Positions 36,139 through 44,591 of a stretch of DNA of 64,000 bases are shown here, in pieces (position 1 is the first letter of the stretch; each line of letters opens with the position of its first letter). The notes beneath the pieces were generated by a model, which worked only from the letters and a program-made list of their open reading frames with translations, was not told the DNA's origin and ran no database searches. The position numbers were made by a program, and so were the translations under genes. The stretch lies in contig NZ_PNYA01000040.1 of assembly GCF_002879885.1 (NCBI RefSeq), positions 1 to 64,000 of the forward strand, read 5' to 3'. Source of the DNA: Trinickia dabaoshanensis. Its GTDB lineage: Bacteria > Pseudomonadota > Gammaproteobacteria > Burkholderiales > Burkholderiaceae.

Positions 36139-37139
36139 GCGCCAGGCGACGGTGCGCCGCCCTCCGATTCGCTTTCCACCGCTTCCGGCTCCAACTCGAC
36201 GCCGAAGCACCGTTGATAGAGTTCGGCGACGATCGGCCACTCGGATTCGTCGCATTTGTTCAAAAAGGTCAGGCGAAACGCGAGCATCGGATCGCGGAAG
36301 ATTTGGCAATTCTCCGCCCAATCGATCACCGTGCGCGGCGACATCAGCGTGGAAAGATCGCCCGTGGCAAAGCCCTTGCGCGTCAGCGCGGCCATACCGA
36401 CCATCGCTTCGACGAGCGCGCGGCCCTCGCTGTCCGCCATCTCGGGCACGCGCGCCAGCACGATCCCGGCCTCTTCCGCCGGATCGAGATAGTTGAGCGT
36501 CGCCACCACGTTCCAACGGTCCATCTGCGCATGATTGAGCATCTGTGTGCCGTGATACAGACCGTTCAAATTGCCGAGGCCGACCGTGTTCGTCGTGGCG
36601 AACAAGCGGAAATACGGATGCGGCCGGATCACCCGGTTTTGATCGAGCAGCGTGAAGCTGCCGTCGCGCTCGAGCACCCGCTGAATCACGAACATCACGT
36701 CGGGACGCCCCGCGTCGTATTCGTCGAAAATCAGCGCGACGGGCCGTTGCAGCGCCCACGGCACGATGCCCTCCTGAAACTCCGTGACCTGGCGCTCGTC
36801 GCGCACGACGATCGCGTCCTTGCCGACGAGATCGAGCCGGCTGATATGACCGTCGAGGTTGACGCGCACGCAAGGCCAGTTCAAACGCGCGGCGACCTGC
36901 TCGATATGTGTCGACTTGCCCGTACCGTGCAGCCCTTGAACCATTACGCGGCGATTGCGCGTGAAGCCGGCCAAGATCGCCAACGTCACCTCGGCGTTGA
37001 AGCGATAAGCCGCGTCGATATCGGGCACGTGCTCGTCACGCTCGCCGAACGCCGGCACCCTCAGATCGACGTCGATGCCGAATCGCTCGCGAACCGACAC
37101 CGTGCAATCGGGCGTCCCCTGCATAAAATCCTGCGTCAC
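36135..37139 (-). CDS. cobS: cobaltochelatase AAA+ ATPase subunit CobS
   Basis: A 334-residue AAA+ ATPase (P. denitrificans CobS is of the same size). Walker A is GLHGTGKST, Walker B ALIFDEYD, and the blocks [33 protein letters not shown] and [17 protein letters not shown] are specific to CobS rather than generic MoxR proteins. The start is a GTG at 37139 with GAGGAG just upstream; an ATG at 37127 is possible. It is coupled to cobT by a 4-bp overlap and divergent from the GMC oxidoreductase gene. Confidence 0.88.
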   Translation of the reverse strand: MTQDFMQGTPDCTVSVRERFGIDVDLRVPAFGERDEHVPDIDAAYRFNAEVTLAILAGFTRNRRVMVQGLHGTGKSTHIEQVAARLNWPCVRVNLDGHISRLDLVGKDAIVVRDERQVTEFQEGIVPWALQRPVALIFDEYDAGRPDVMFVIQRVLERDGSFTLLDQNRVIRPHPYFRLFATTNTVGLGNLNGLYHGTQMLNHAQMDRWNVVATLNYLDPAEEAGIVLARVPEMADSEGRALVEAMVGMAALTRKGFATGDLSTLMSPRTVIDWAENCQIFRDPMLAFRLTFLNKCDESEWPIVAELYQRCFGVELEPEAVESESEGGAPSPGA

Positions 37140-37393
37140 GCTCTCTCCTCGCGATCGTTCGATCGCCCAGCCGCTCCAGTCCGCTCCACGCCCACTCTCG
37201 CAGCGAAGTCTATCGGCACGCGGCCCCCGCCGATAGGACCAGTGGGCCGGTTTCGGCTGGTACAGCCCCGAGTGGGGGCCTTTTGATCCCGATTCGATAC
37301 TTTCCGTTTCAGTTTGGCCGCGCGCGGCGCTTGCGCGCTTGCGTGCGCCGCCGTCATCCACGACATTGAAGCGAAAACCGGGAGAGGCCGTTC

Positions 37394-39031
37394 ATGGAAC
37401 TGGAAGTCGACTACTTGATCGTCGGCGCGGGATCGGCGGGCTGCGTGCTTGCCAATCGCCTGAGCGCGGACCCGCGCAATACGGTGTTGCTGCTCGAAGC
37501 GGGCGGTGCCGATACGAATCCTTGGATTCACGTGCCGGTGGGCTACTTCAAGACGATGCACGACCCCGACCTCGATTGGTGCTATCGCACGGAGCCCGAC
37601 GAGAACGTCGACGGCCGCCGCATCGATTGGCCGCGCGGGAAAGTGTTGGGCGGATCGAGTTCGCTGAACGGCTTGCTGTACGTGCGCGGGCAGCGCGAAG
37701 ACTACGACCGATGGGCCGCACTCGGCAACCGGGGTTGGGGCTATGCCGACGTGTTGCCGTACTTCAAGAAGTCGGAGGACCAGGAGCGCGGGGCCGATGC
37801 TTATCACGGCGTGGGCGGCCCGCTCAAAGTCTCCGACCTGCGCCTGCGCCGGCCGATCGCCGATCGCTTCATCGCGGCCGCGCAGGAGATCGGCATTCCG
37901 TTCAATCCCGATTACAACGGCGCGAGCCAGGAAGGCGTCGGCTACTTCCAGCAAACCGCGCACAAAGGCTTTCGCTGGAGCACCGCCAAGGGATTCTTGA
38001 AGCCGGCGCGCAGCCGCGCCAACCTGCACGTCGCCACGCGCGCCCAAGCCTGTCGCGTGCTGATCGAAGGCAATACGGCGGTTGGCGTCGAGTTCATCCG
38101 CGACGGCCGGCGCACGATCGCGCGCGCACGTTGCGAGGTGATCCTCGCGGCGGGCGCCATCGGCTCGCCGCAGCTTCTTCAGCAATCGGGCATCGGGCCG
38201 GCGAACCTGCTGCACCGTGTCGGCGTCACCGTCCATCGCGATCTGCCCGGCGTAGGCGCGAATCTGCAAGACCATCTGCAAGTTCGCCTCGTCTTCCGCA
38301 CGCGCGAACGAACGCTGAACGACGAAGTCAATCATCCGCTGCGCAAAGCTTGGATCGGCGTGCAATACGCGCTGTGGCGCACCGGGCCGCTGACGCTCGC
38401 CGCCAGTCAGGTCGCGATCTTCACGCGCTCGAGCCCGAACGTCGAGCGGCCCGACATCCAATTTCACATGCAGCCGCTCAGCGCCGACAAACCCGGCCAA
38501 GGCGCACATCCGTTTTCCGCGTTCACGGCGTCGGTGTGTCAACTGCGCCCGTTCAGCCGCGGCCGCATCGAGATCCGCTCGGCCGATCCGCTCGAGTATC
38601 CGCTCATCCATGCCAACTATTTGTCGGACGAGCGCGATCATCCGGTCGTCGTCGGCGCGATCAAGGTCGCGCGCCGCATCGCCGCCGCGCCGTCGCTCGC
38701 GCCGCATATCGTCTCCGAATACGTACCGGGCACCGAGTACGCGAGTGACGCCGATTTGCTCGACGCCGCCCGGCGATTCAGTCAGTCCATCTATCACCCC
38801 GCCGGCACCTGCAAAATGGGACACGATCGTCTCGCCGTCGTGGACGACCGGCTGCGCGTGCATGGCGTCGCGCGGTTGCGCGTGGCGGATGCGTCGATCA
38901 TGCCCGAGCTCGTCTCGGGCAACACCAACGCGCCCGTCATCATGATCGCCGAGAAGGCCGCCGATATGATCCTCGAGGATCATGACGGCCGTGTCGTAGC
39001 GAAACCCGAACATATCGAAGCCGGCGTTTGA
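37394..39031 (+). CDS. GMC-family alcohol dehydrogenase, candidate isethionate dehydrogenase
   Basis: A 545-residue FAD-dependent GMC oxidoreductase. The N-terminal dinucleotide motif (Gly11-x-Gly13-x2-Gly16 in [20 protein letters not shown]), the GGSSSLNG signature and the C-terminal [10 protein letters not shown] (active-site His) and [19 protein letters not shown] blocks are intact. Choline dehydrogenase is the common database label, but the IseJ isethionate dehydrogenase of Cupriavidus is of this family. It stands convergent with sauU (15-bp gap) inside the sulfonate island, so oxidation of isethionate to sulfoacetaldehyde is a reasonable inference. GGGAGAGG precedes the ATG. No cytochrome gene is adjacent. 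Confidence 0.8.
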   Translation: MELEVDYLIVGAGSAGCVLANRLSADPRNTVLLLEAGGADTNPWIHVPVGYFKTMHDPDLDWCYRTEPDENVDGRRIDWPRGKVLGGSSSLNGLLYVRGQREDYDRWAALGNRGWGYADVLPYFKKSEDQERGADAYHGVGGPLKVSDLRLRRPIADRFIAAAQEIGIPFNPDYNGASQEGVGYFQQTAHKGFRWSTAKGFLKPARSRANLHVATRAQACRVLIEGNTAVGVEFIRDGRRTIARARCEVILAAGAIGSPQLLQQSGIGPANLLHRVGVTVHRDLPGVGANLQDHLQVRLVFRTRERTLNDEVNHPLRKAWIGVQYALWRTGPLTLAASQVAIFTRSSPNVERPDIQFHMQPLSADKPGQGAHPFSAFTASVCQLRPFSRGRIEIRSADPLEYPLIHANYLSDERDHPVVVGAIKVARRIAAAPSLAPHIVSEYVPGTEYASDADLLDAARRFSQSIYHPAGTCKMGHDRLAVVDDRLRVHGVARLRVADASIMPELVSGNTNAPVIMIAEKAADMILEDHDGRVVAKPEHIEAGV

Positions 39032-39046
39032 GCGCTTTTCGAGCGC

Positions 39047-40429
39047 CTAACGACGCCAGCGCAGCGGCCGGCGCAACGTGTGCCTCTCCATCCGCACGGC
39101 GGGCACCGCGTCGAGGAACGCGAAAGCGCCGCGCTCGGCCGGGCCTTCGCTGCGCTCGCGCTCCTCGTCGGCATCCACGGTTCGACTCGTATCGATAAAG
39201 AGCGCCGCCACGGCTCCGATCGCAAGCAATCCCGCGGAAACGGCGAACGGTACGTTATAGCTGCCGGTGTGCTCGATGAGATAGCCGAAGACGACCGGCG
39301 AGAGCATCCCGGCCACGCCGAAGCCGGTGTTCATCATCCCGCCGGCGGTCCCGGCGTACTTGCCGGCGATGTCGAGCGGCAACGTCCACAAAACCGGATT
39401 GGTGATTTCGAGGAAGAAGAACGACCCGCTCAGCAACCATACGGCCGTCAACGGATCGGCCACCGAAATCATCGGCAACAAGAACGCGAGCGAGCCTCCC
39501 AAGCCGACGACGAGCACGGAACATCGCGCAAACCGAAGCCGCCCCGTTGCCTTGAAGATACGGTCCGACACCACACCGCCGAGCGTGTCGCCCACGACAC
39601 CGGCCAGCAGCGGCAATGCGGTGAATAACGCGAGATGCTTGAGGTCGAAACCGCGCGACTCCTTGAGATAGGACGGCAGCCACGTCAGGTAAACCCATAG
39701 CAGCCAGCCGTAGCAGAAATCGACGAAGGTCACGAGCCACATGCGGCGAATCAACTTGCGCCACGGCGTGACGCAGCGCTTCGCGCGTTCGCAATCGCCC
39801 ATGCGATAGCCGATTTCGGCCGTTTCCTCAGACGTAATGCGCCGGTTCTGCTCGGGCGAGTTCGTGAAGACGAACAGATAGAGCACCGTCCAAGCGAGGC
39901 TGGCGATACCGAGCAAGATGAAAGCATCGCGCCAGCCGCCCGCCACGACGACCGCCAAGACGAGCGGCGGCGTCACCGCGCCGCCCAAGCGCGCGAAGCT
40001 ATGCGTGATGCCTTGAGCGAAACCGCGTTCGCACACCGGCATCCAATAGGTGAACGCACGCGTGGCCGTCGGAAACGCCCCGCCCTCGCCGATCCCGAGC
40101 GTGAAGCGTAGTGCCACGAGCATGGCGACGCTGCCCGCAAAACCCGTGGCGAGCGTGGCCGCGCCCCAAATCAGCGAAAGCACGGTCAGCACGAGCTTAG
40201 GGCCGAATTTGTCCGACAGCCACCCGCCCACGATCTGCATGACCGCATACGGATACGCGAACGCGGAAAAGACCAGGCCGAGTTGGACGGTCGTGAGCCC
40301 CATTTCATGACGGATCAGTGGTCCCGCAACCGCGATGTTGACGCGGTCGATGTAAGAGATGAAATACATGAGGCACATCACCGCCAAGATGATGTGGCGC
40401 GTTTTGACGCGCTGTGCACGCTGTTTCAT
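39047..40429 (-). CDS. sauU: MFS transporter, sulfoacetate uptake candidate (SauU)
   Basis: A 460-residue, 12-helix major-facilitator protein of the anion:cation symporter group, with the family block FISYIDRVNIAVAGPLI at helix 1 and a second DTLGGVVSDR-type loop. It follows the ligase gene on the same strand (87-bp gap). The gene order regulator, aldehyde dehydrogenase, ligase, MFS transporter is that of sauRSTU for sulfoacetate in Cupriavidus necator. ATG at 40429 has GGAG upstream and is preferred over 40498. Confidence 0.72.
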   Translation of the reverse strand: MKQRAQRVKTRHIILAVMCLMYFISYIDRVNIAVAGPLIRHEMGLTTVQLGLVFSAFAYPYAVMQIVGGWLSDKFGPKLVLTVLSLIWGAATLATGFAGSVAMLVALRFTLGIGEGGAFPTATRAFTYWMPVCERGFAQGITHSFARLGGAVTPPLVLAVVVAGGWRDAFILLGIASLAWTVLYLFVFTNSPEQNRRITSEETAEIGYRMGDCERAKRCVTPWRKLIRRMWLVTFVDFCYGWLLWVYLTWLPSYLKESRGFDLKHLALFTALPLLAGVVGDTLGGVVSDRIFKATGRLRFARCSVLVVGLGGSLAFLLPMISVADPLTAVWLLSGSFFFLEITNPVLWTLPLDIAGKYAGTAGGMMNTGFGVAGMLSPVVFGYLIEHTGSYNVPFAVSAGLLAIGAVAALFIDTSRTVDADEERERSEGPAERGAFAFLDAVPAVRMERHTLRRPLRWRR

Positions 40430-40516
40430 ACGGTTGTCTCCTACCGTCTCTATCGTTGAGTTTCGTGCGTGGCGGCTCACGCGTCGATGCGTGGCCACCC
40501 CAAGCGCCCACCGGTA

Positions 40517-42097
40517 TCAGTCGGGTGCCGGTTCGACCAACTTCAAGCGCTGCACCTTGCCCGACGGCCCGCGCGGCAATTCGCTGACGAATCGGATCTC
40601 CTTGGGCGTCTTGTAGCGGCCCAATTCGCGCAAGCAGTGGGCGAGCAGTTCCTCGGTACCGGGCGCGCCCGTTCCGTTCGCCGCACGCCGCACGACGAAC
40701 GCCACGATCTCCTGGCCATAGGCCGAATCGGGCACGCCCACCGCCGCGGCATCGAGTACGCCGGGGTGACGCAACAACGCCTCGTCGATCTCGCGCGGCG
40801 CGATGTTTTCGCCCCCTTTGATGATCAGCTCCTTGGAACGCCCGTTGATGTAGAAGTAGCCGTCTTCGTCGCGATAGCCGAGGTCGCCCGTGCGCAGCCA
40901 GCCGTCTTTTGTAAAGGCCTTGGCCGTCTCGTCGGGGCGCTTGTAGTAGCCCCGCATGACTTGTTCGCCTCTGAGCACGATCTCGCCCGGTTCATTGGCC
41001 GCGCACTCGCGGCCGTCGCGATCGATCACCTTCGCCTCGCCGCCCGAGGGCAGCCCGATACTGCCGATGCGCCGCCGTGCCGGTTCGTAAGGATTGCTAA
41101 ATACCGGGGCCGCCGTTTCGGTCATGCCCATCGTTTCGATGATGCCGATCCCGAAGCGCGATTCGAACGCACGGTGGTGATCGCTCGGGAGCGCGGCCGA
41201 CGCGCTGCGGCAAAACTTGAGCGCGGACAGGTCCAGCCCGCTCGGTTCGTCGCCGCCCAGCAGATAAGCGACGATCGTCGGCACGACGTTGATCCACGTA
41301 CAGCCGTGGCGGGCCACGTCGCGCCAGAACGTGCGCGCGGAGAAGCGCGGCGTCATGACGACCGATCCCGCGTGAAAAAGCGGCGCGAGCAGCGTCACGA
41401 CCAAACCATTGATGTGATACAGGGGCAGCGACGCCAGAACGCGATCCTCGGTACCCAGCCGATGCTCCGCGCTGATGTTGCGCGCGTTGGCGATCAGGTT
41501 CCCGTGACTGAGCAGCACCCCTTTCGGTGCGCCCGTCGTGCCGGAGGTGTACATCAACAGCGCGATGTCGCTCGGCCCGCAACGAGGGCCCGATACGTCG
41601 GCCAGACCGTCGTCGCCGCCCTCGTGAACGGCACATGCGGGCAAAGCGGGCAACTCGAGCGCATCGGGCGCCGTATGGACGATCGCGACCCGCCGGCGCG
41701 ATTCGGCGCATGCCGCAGCCAAGGCGTCCTTCGTTTCGTCGCAATCGAAGATCATGCGGGTGTCCGAATGCTCGACGATGTAGCGAAGCTGCGACGGTTG
41801 GCACAGCAAGTTCAGCGGATGCACCACGAGGCCGCTGTACATGGCGCCGAGCAAGAGCGCGGCAGTCTGAATGCCGTTCGGCATGAACACCGACACGACA
41901 TCGCCGGGACGCAGCCCCGCCAGATGAAATTCCGATTCGAGCGCCCTACAACGTTCGCGCAGCACGGCAAAGGTGACAGCGGCACCGCTTGCTTCACGGC
42001 GATCGCCATCGTCCGTGCAGTTCAGCAAGAACGGTTTGTCGGGATACTGCTCGGCACGTGCGTCGATCAGCGCCCGCACCGTCATAGGCATGCTCAT
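40517..42097 (-). CDS. sauT: AMP-forming acyl-CoA ligase, sulfoacetate-CoA ligase candidate (SauT)
   Basis: A 526-residue adenylate-forming ligase. The P-loop LLMYTSGTTGAPKGVLLSH, the A5-like MGMTETAAPVF, the hinge YFYINGRSKELIIKGGENI and the catalytic Lys near GPSGKVQRLKL are all present. It would activate a short carboxylate to its CoA thioester. Its ATG overlaps the stop codon of the upstream acylating aldehyde dehydrogenase, so product passes between coupled enzymes. In the sauRSTU scheme the substrate is sulfoacetate and the product sulfoacetyl-CoA. Malonyl- or oxalyl-CoA-type ligases are alternatives by sequence alone. Confidence 0.75.
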   Translation of the reverse strand: MSMPMTVRALIDARAEQYPDKPFLLNCTDDGDRREASGAAVTFAVLRERCRALESEFHLAGLRPGDVVSVFMPNGIQTAALLLGAMYSGLVVHPLNLLCQPSQLRYIVEHSDTRMIFDCDETKDALAAACAESRRRVAIVHTAPDALELPALPACAVHEGGDDGLADVSGPRCGPSDIALLMYTSGTTGAPKGVLLSHGNLIANARNISAEHRLGTEDRVLASLPLYHINGLVVTLLAPLFHAGSVVMTPRFSARTFWRDVARHGCTWINVVPTIVAYLLGGDEPSGLDLSALKFCRSASAALPSDHHRAFESRFGIGIIETMGMTETAAPVFSNPYEPARRRIGSIGLPSGGEAKVIDRDGRECAANEPGEIVLRGEQVMRGYYKRPDETAKAFTKDGWLRTGDLGYRDEDGYFYINGRSKELIIKGGENIAPREIDEALLRHPGVLDAAAVGVPDSAYGQEIVAFVVRRAANGTGAPGTEELLAHCLRELGRYKTPKEIRFVSELPRGPSGKVQRLKLVEPAPD

Positions 42098-43539
42098 CGA
42101 CCGACCCTCCCGAAATACTCACCGAGCAATTCATCGACGTCCGGCACTTGCTCCTCGATCGGATACGCCACGCGCGTCACGTTCAAGTACTGGCGGAAAG
42201 TCAGATTGCTCGAGAAATTGTTTCGGCCCCACGTCCCGCAACCCATCGACAGTGAAAACGGCAACCCGTTATCGAAGTTGCCGCCCGTCGCGAAACAGTG
42301 CGCCTGATTGACGATGACGCGCGCGACCGGCAACTGTTCGCCTAAACGGATGGCAAACTCGGGTTGCGCCGTATGAAGGCCAACCGAATGGCCCGCGCCC
42401 ATGTACGCATAGATATCGCGCACGATCCGGGCTGCATCGTCGAAGTCCCGGGCTCGGTAAACCGCCAAGACAGGCGCGAGCTTTTCCCCCGAGAACGGGT
42501 GATCGGCGCCGAAGCCGTCCTCCTCCACCATCAAGAATCGAGGCTCGCGTTCGGCCACTGTCTCGAGTCCCGCCGTGAGGGCGATCCGCGTCGCGGACTT
42601 CGCCGTGCAGCGCTCGGAAAGCTTGCCGTCTTGCCACATCGCCGCTTGCAATTGCGCCTTTTGCGCCGCGTCGAGCAGCACGCCGCCGCTGCGTTCCAGC
42701 TCGCCCAGCATGGCGTCGTAGATGGCGTCCTGGACCACGACGCTGTTTTCCGACGAGCAACTCGTCGCGTTGTCGAACGTTTTGGAGCGGGCGATCTTGT
42801 GCGCCGCATCGTGCAGATCGGCCGAGCGCTCCACGATCGAAGCGACGTTTCCCGCGCCTACCCCGAACGCTGGCGTGCCGCTGGCGTAAGCCATCCGGAC
42901 GTTCGCTTGCGAGCCTGTCGCGACCACGAGATCCGCCTGTTGCATCAGTGCGGCGGTCGCGGCCTTGCTGACCGGTTCCGGTACGATTTGAACCAGTGCG
43001 GGATCGAGCCCGGCTTTTGCAAACTCGGCGTGGATGAAATCGATCAGCAGCGCGCACGACGAATAGCCCTTCGGCGAAGGGGCGACGATCACCGCATTGC
43101 CGCATTTGAGCGCGTTGACGATCTTGTTCGCCGGCGTGGCTGCCGGGTTCGTCGACGGCGTGACCGCGGCCACGACGCCTACGGCGCGCGCGATCTCGAC
43201 GATTCCCTTCGCGCTATCGCGCGCGATCACACCGCAAGTGGGTTGTCCGCGCAGGTCGCGCAAGAGCCCTAAAGTCTTGCGAAAATTCTTGCGGAATTTG
43301 TCCTCGACGTCGCCGAGCCCCGTATCTCGCACCGCCAACTCGGCAAGCGCGCGATTGCGCGTGGGCTCCATGATTGCCCAGGCGGCGGCGTTCGCCGCCA
43401 TGTCGAGCACCGGCTGACCGGCGAACTCGAACTTCCTTTGCGCCTCACGGGCGCGTGCAACGAGTTCGGCGATGCGCTGCCCGACCTCCTCCCGCGCCCG
43501 CACGTCGGCGGTTTCGGCCACTGTAGCCCTAACGTTCAT
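42094..43539 (-). CDS. sauS: CoA-acylating aldehyde dehydrogenase, sulfoacetaldehyde dehydrogenase candidate (SauS)
   Basis: A 481-residue acylating aldehyde dehydrogenase of the EutE/AdhE type: VAAVTPSTNPAATPANKIVNALKCGN at the N-terminal domain and the catalytic Cys in DNATSCSSENSVVV. The general-base Glu of ordinary aldehyde dehydrogenases is not evident, as expected for CoA-dependent members. In the sulfoacetate route it reduces sulfoacetyl-CoA to sulfoacetaldehyde for Xsc. ATG at 43539 has GGAG upstream; an open frame extends to 43650 but begins with an Arg-rich stretch. It is divergent from the IclR gene. Confidence 0.78.
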   Translation of the reverse strand: MNVRATVAETADVRAREEVGQRIAELVARAREAQRKFEFAGQPVLDMAANAAAWAIMEPTRNRALAELAVRDTGLGDVEDKFRKNFRKTLGLLRDLRGQPTCGVIARDSAKGIVEIARAVGVVAAVTPSTNPAATPANKIVNALKCGNAVIVAPSPKGYSSCALLIDFIHAEFAKAGLDPALVQIVPEPVSKAATAALMQQADLVVATGSQANVRMAYASGTPAFGVGAGNVASIVERSADLHDAAHKIARSKTFDNATSCSSENSVVVQDAIYDAMLGELERSGGVLLDAAQKAQLQAAMWQDGKLSERCTAKSATRIALTAGLETVAEREPRFLMVEEDGFGADHPFSGEKLAPVLAVYRARDFDDAARIVRDIYAYMGAGHSVGLHTAQPEFAIRLGEQLPVARVIVNQAHCFATGGNFDNGLPFSLSMGCGTWGRNNFSSNLTFRQYLNVTRVAYPIEEQVPDVDELLGEYFGRVGR

Positions 43540-43769
43540 ATACCGCGCTCCCGATCGAATGAACAACGAATTGGCGTACTGCCAATCTATTCGGAGCAAG
43601 CGCCCTTGCGTGTCCCGTTTCCCGCGCATTCGTCGACACCGTCGAGCCACGCAGCGGAAACATCGAATTTCGGGACTTCCCTAAGTCCCGAAAGCCGCGC
43701 GATCCGATACACAATGCGGTAACGCGTAGCGCGATCGTCAGGATCGAGCGATGCAAGACGGGAGACGTG
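43540..43769. promoter_or_regulatory. divergent sauR-sauS control region with 11-bp palindrome
   Basis: A perfect inverted repeat, TTTCGGGACTT (43668-43678), spacer CCCT, AAGTCCCGAAA (43683-43693), lies midway between the two divergent genes. It is a strong operator candidate for the IclR-type regulator; its central position and lack of a T tract argue against a terminator. Confidence 0.6.
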
Positions 43770-44534
43770 ATGTCGACATCGAATCAATCGAACGCCGCGG
43801 CCGTTCGCGCGTTTCGCGTACTGGAGACGCTGGCGCAGGCGGGGCAACCGCTGTCCATGGCGGAACTCGTCCATGCACTCGGCCTGCCCAAGCAAACGGT
43901 GCATCGCATCCTCGTTCAATTGACCGACGCTTGGCTCGTGACGCGGGGCGCCGGCGACAAACGCTATGAATGCTCGCCGCGCGTGCGCATGCTGGCCGTC
44001 AACGTCCTCATGCACGCCGGCCCCGCGGCGGCGCGTCATGTGTTGTTGGAAGAGTTGGTGGCGAAGGTAGGCGAAACCTGCAATTTGACGATGCTCTCGG
44101 GCAACGACGTGGTCTACGTCGATCGAGTCGAGACCGAATGGCCGTTGCGCATGCATCTACAGCCGGGGTCGCACGTGCCGCTGCATTGCTCGGCGAGTGG
44201 AAAACTATTGATCAGTTTTTTGCCGAAAGATCGCCGCGAACGGATGATCGAGACGCTGCCCCTGCGCGCTTATTCCGAGCGCACGATCACCGACCGCGAC
44301 GCGCTGCGCCGGGAACTCGCAGCGACGCGGCGGCGCCGCCTTGCGATCAACGATCAAGAACATCTGCAAGGGCTCATCGCGATTGCCGTGCCCGTATTGC
44401 TCGACCGCAACCGCGCCTGCGCGGCGATCGCGGTGCAAGCGCCCGTCGGCCGGGTGACGCTCGACGATCTGCTGGCATTCGAGCCGGAACTGCGGCACGC
44501 CGCCGAGGAAACGGCGAGAACCTTTCGCGCGTGA
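43770..44534 (+). CDS. sauR: IclR-family regulator, SauR candidate
   Basis: A 254-residue IclR regulator: winged helix (VRAFRVLETLAQAGQPLSMAELVHALGLPKQTVHRILVQLTD) and effector domain (VPLHCSASGKLLISFLP). It is divergent from the sauS-sauT-sauU operon and would respond to sulfoacetate or a CoA ester. ATG at 43770 follows GGAG with 5-nt spacing; an in-frame GTG lies one codon upstream. It resembles the IclR at 27011, suggesting duplication of one regulator to serve two sulfonate branches. Confidence 0.8.
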   Translation: MSTSNQSNAAAVRAFRVLETLAQAGQPLSMAELVHALGLPKQTVHRILVQLTDAWLVTRGAGDKRYECSPRVRMLAVNVLMHAGPAAARHVLLEELVAKVGETCNLTMLSGNDVVYVDRVETEWPLRMHLQPGSHVPLHCSASGKLLISFLPKDRRERMIETLPLRAYSERTITDRDALRRELAATRRRRLAINDQEHLQGLIAIAVPVLLDRNRACAAIAVQAPVGRVTLDDLLAFEPELRHAAEETARTFRA

Positions 44535-44558
44535 CGCCGGCTCGTCGGCGCCGTTGTG

Positions 44559-44591
44559 TCACGCTCACGTCACGCTCACGTCACGCTCACG
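44559..44591. repeat. three tandem 11-bp repeats
   Basis: The unit TCACGCTCACG is repeated three times without change at 44559-44591, in the gap between the convergent sauR and MFS genes; the third copy covers the MFS stop codon region. Too short and spacerless for CRISPR. It may be replication slippage or a local binding array. Confidence 0.8.

Noticed and set aside
36139-36873. N-terminal extension of the CobT frame
   Set aside because: Lies within cobS in another frame; the CobT start at 36138 overlaps the cobS stop codon in the expected way.
37394-39031. Choline dehydrogenase BetA
   Set aside because: Family alone cannot tell; no betB, betI or choline transporter nearby and the island is sulfonate-related.
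40469-42307. 612-residue antisense ORF over the acyl-CoA ligase
   Set aside because: Runs opposite a complete ligase with all motifs; no protein family.
44559-44591. CRISPR array
   Set aside because: Repeats are 11 bp with no spacers and only three copies; no cas genes in the window.
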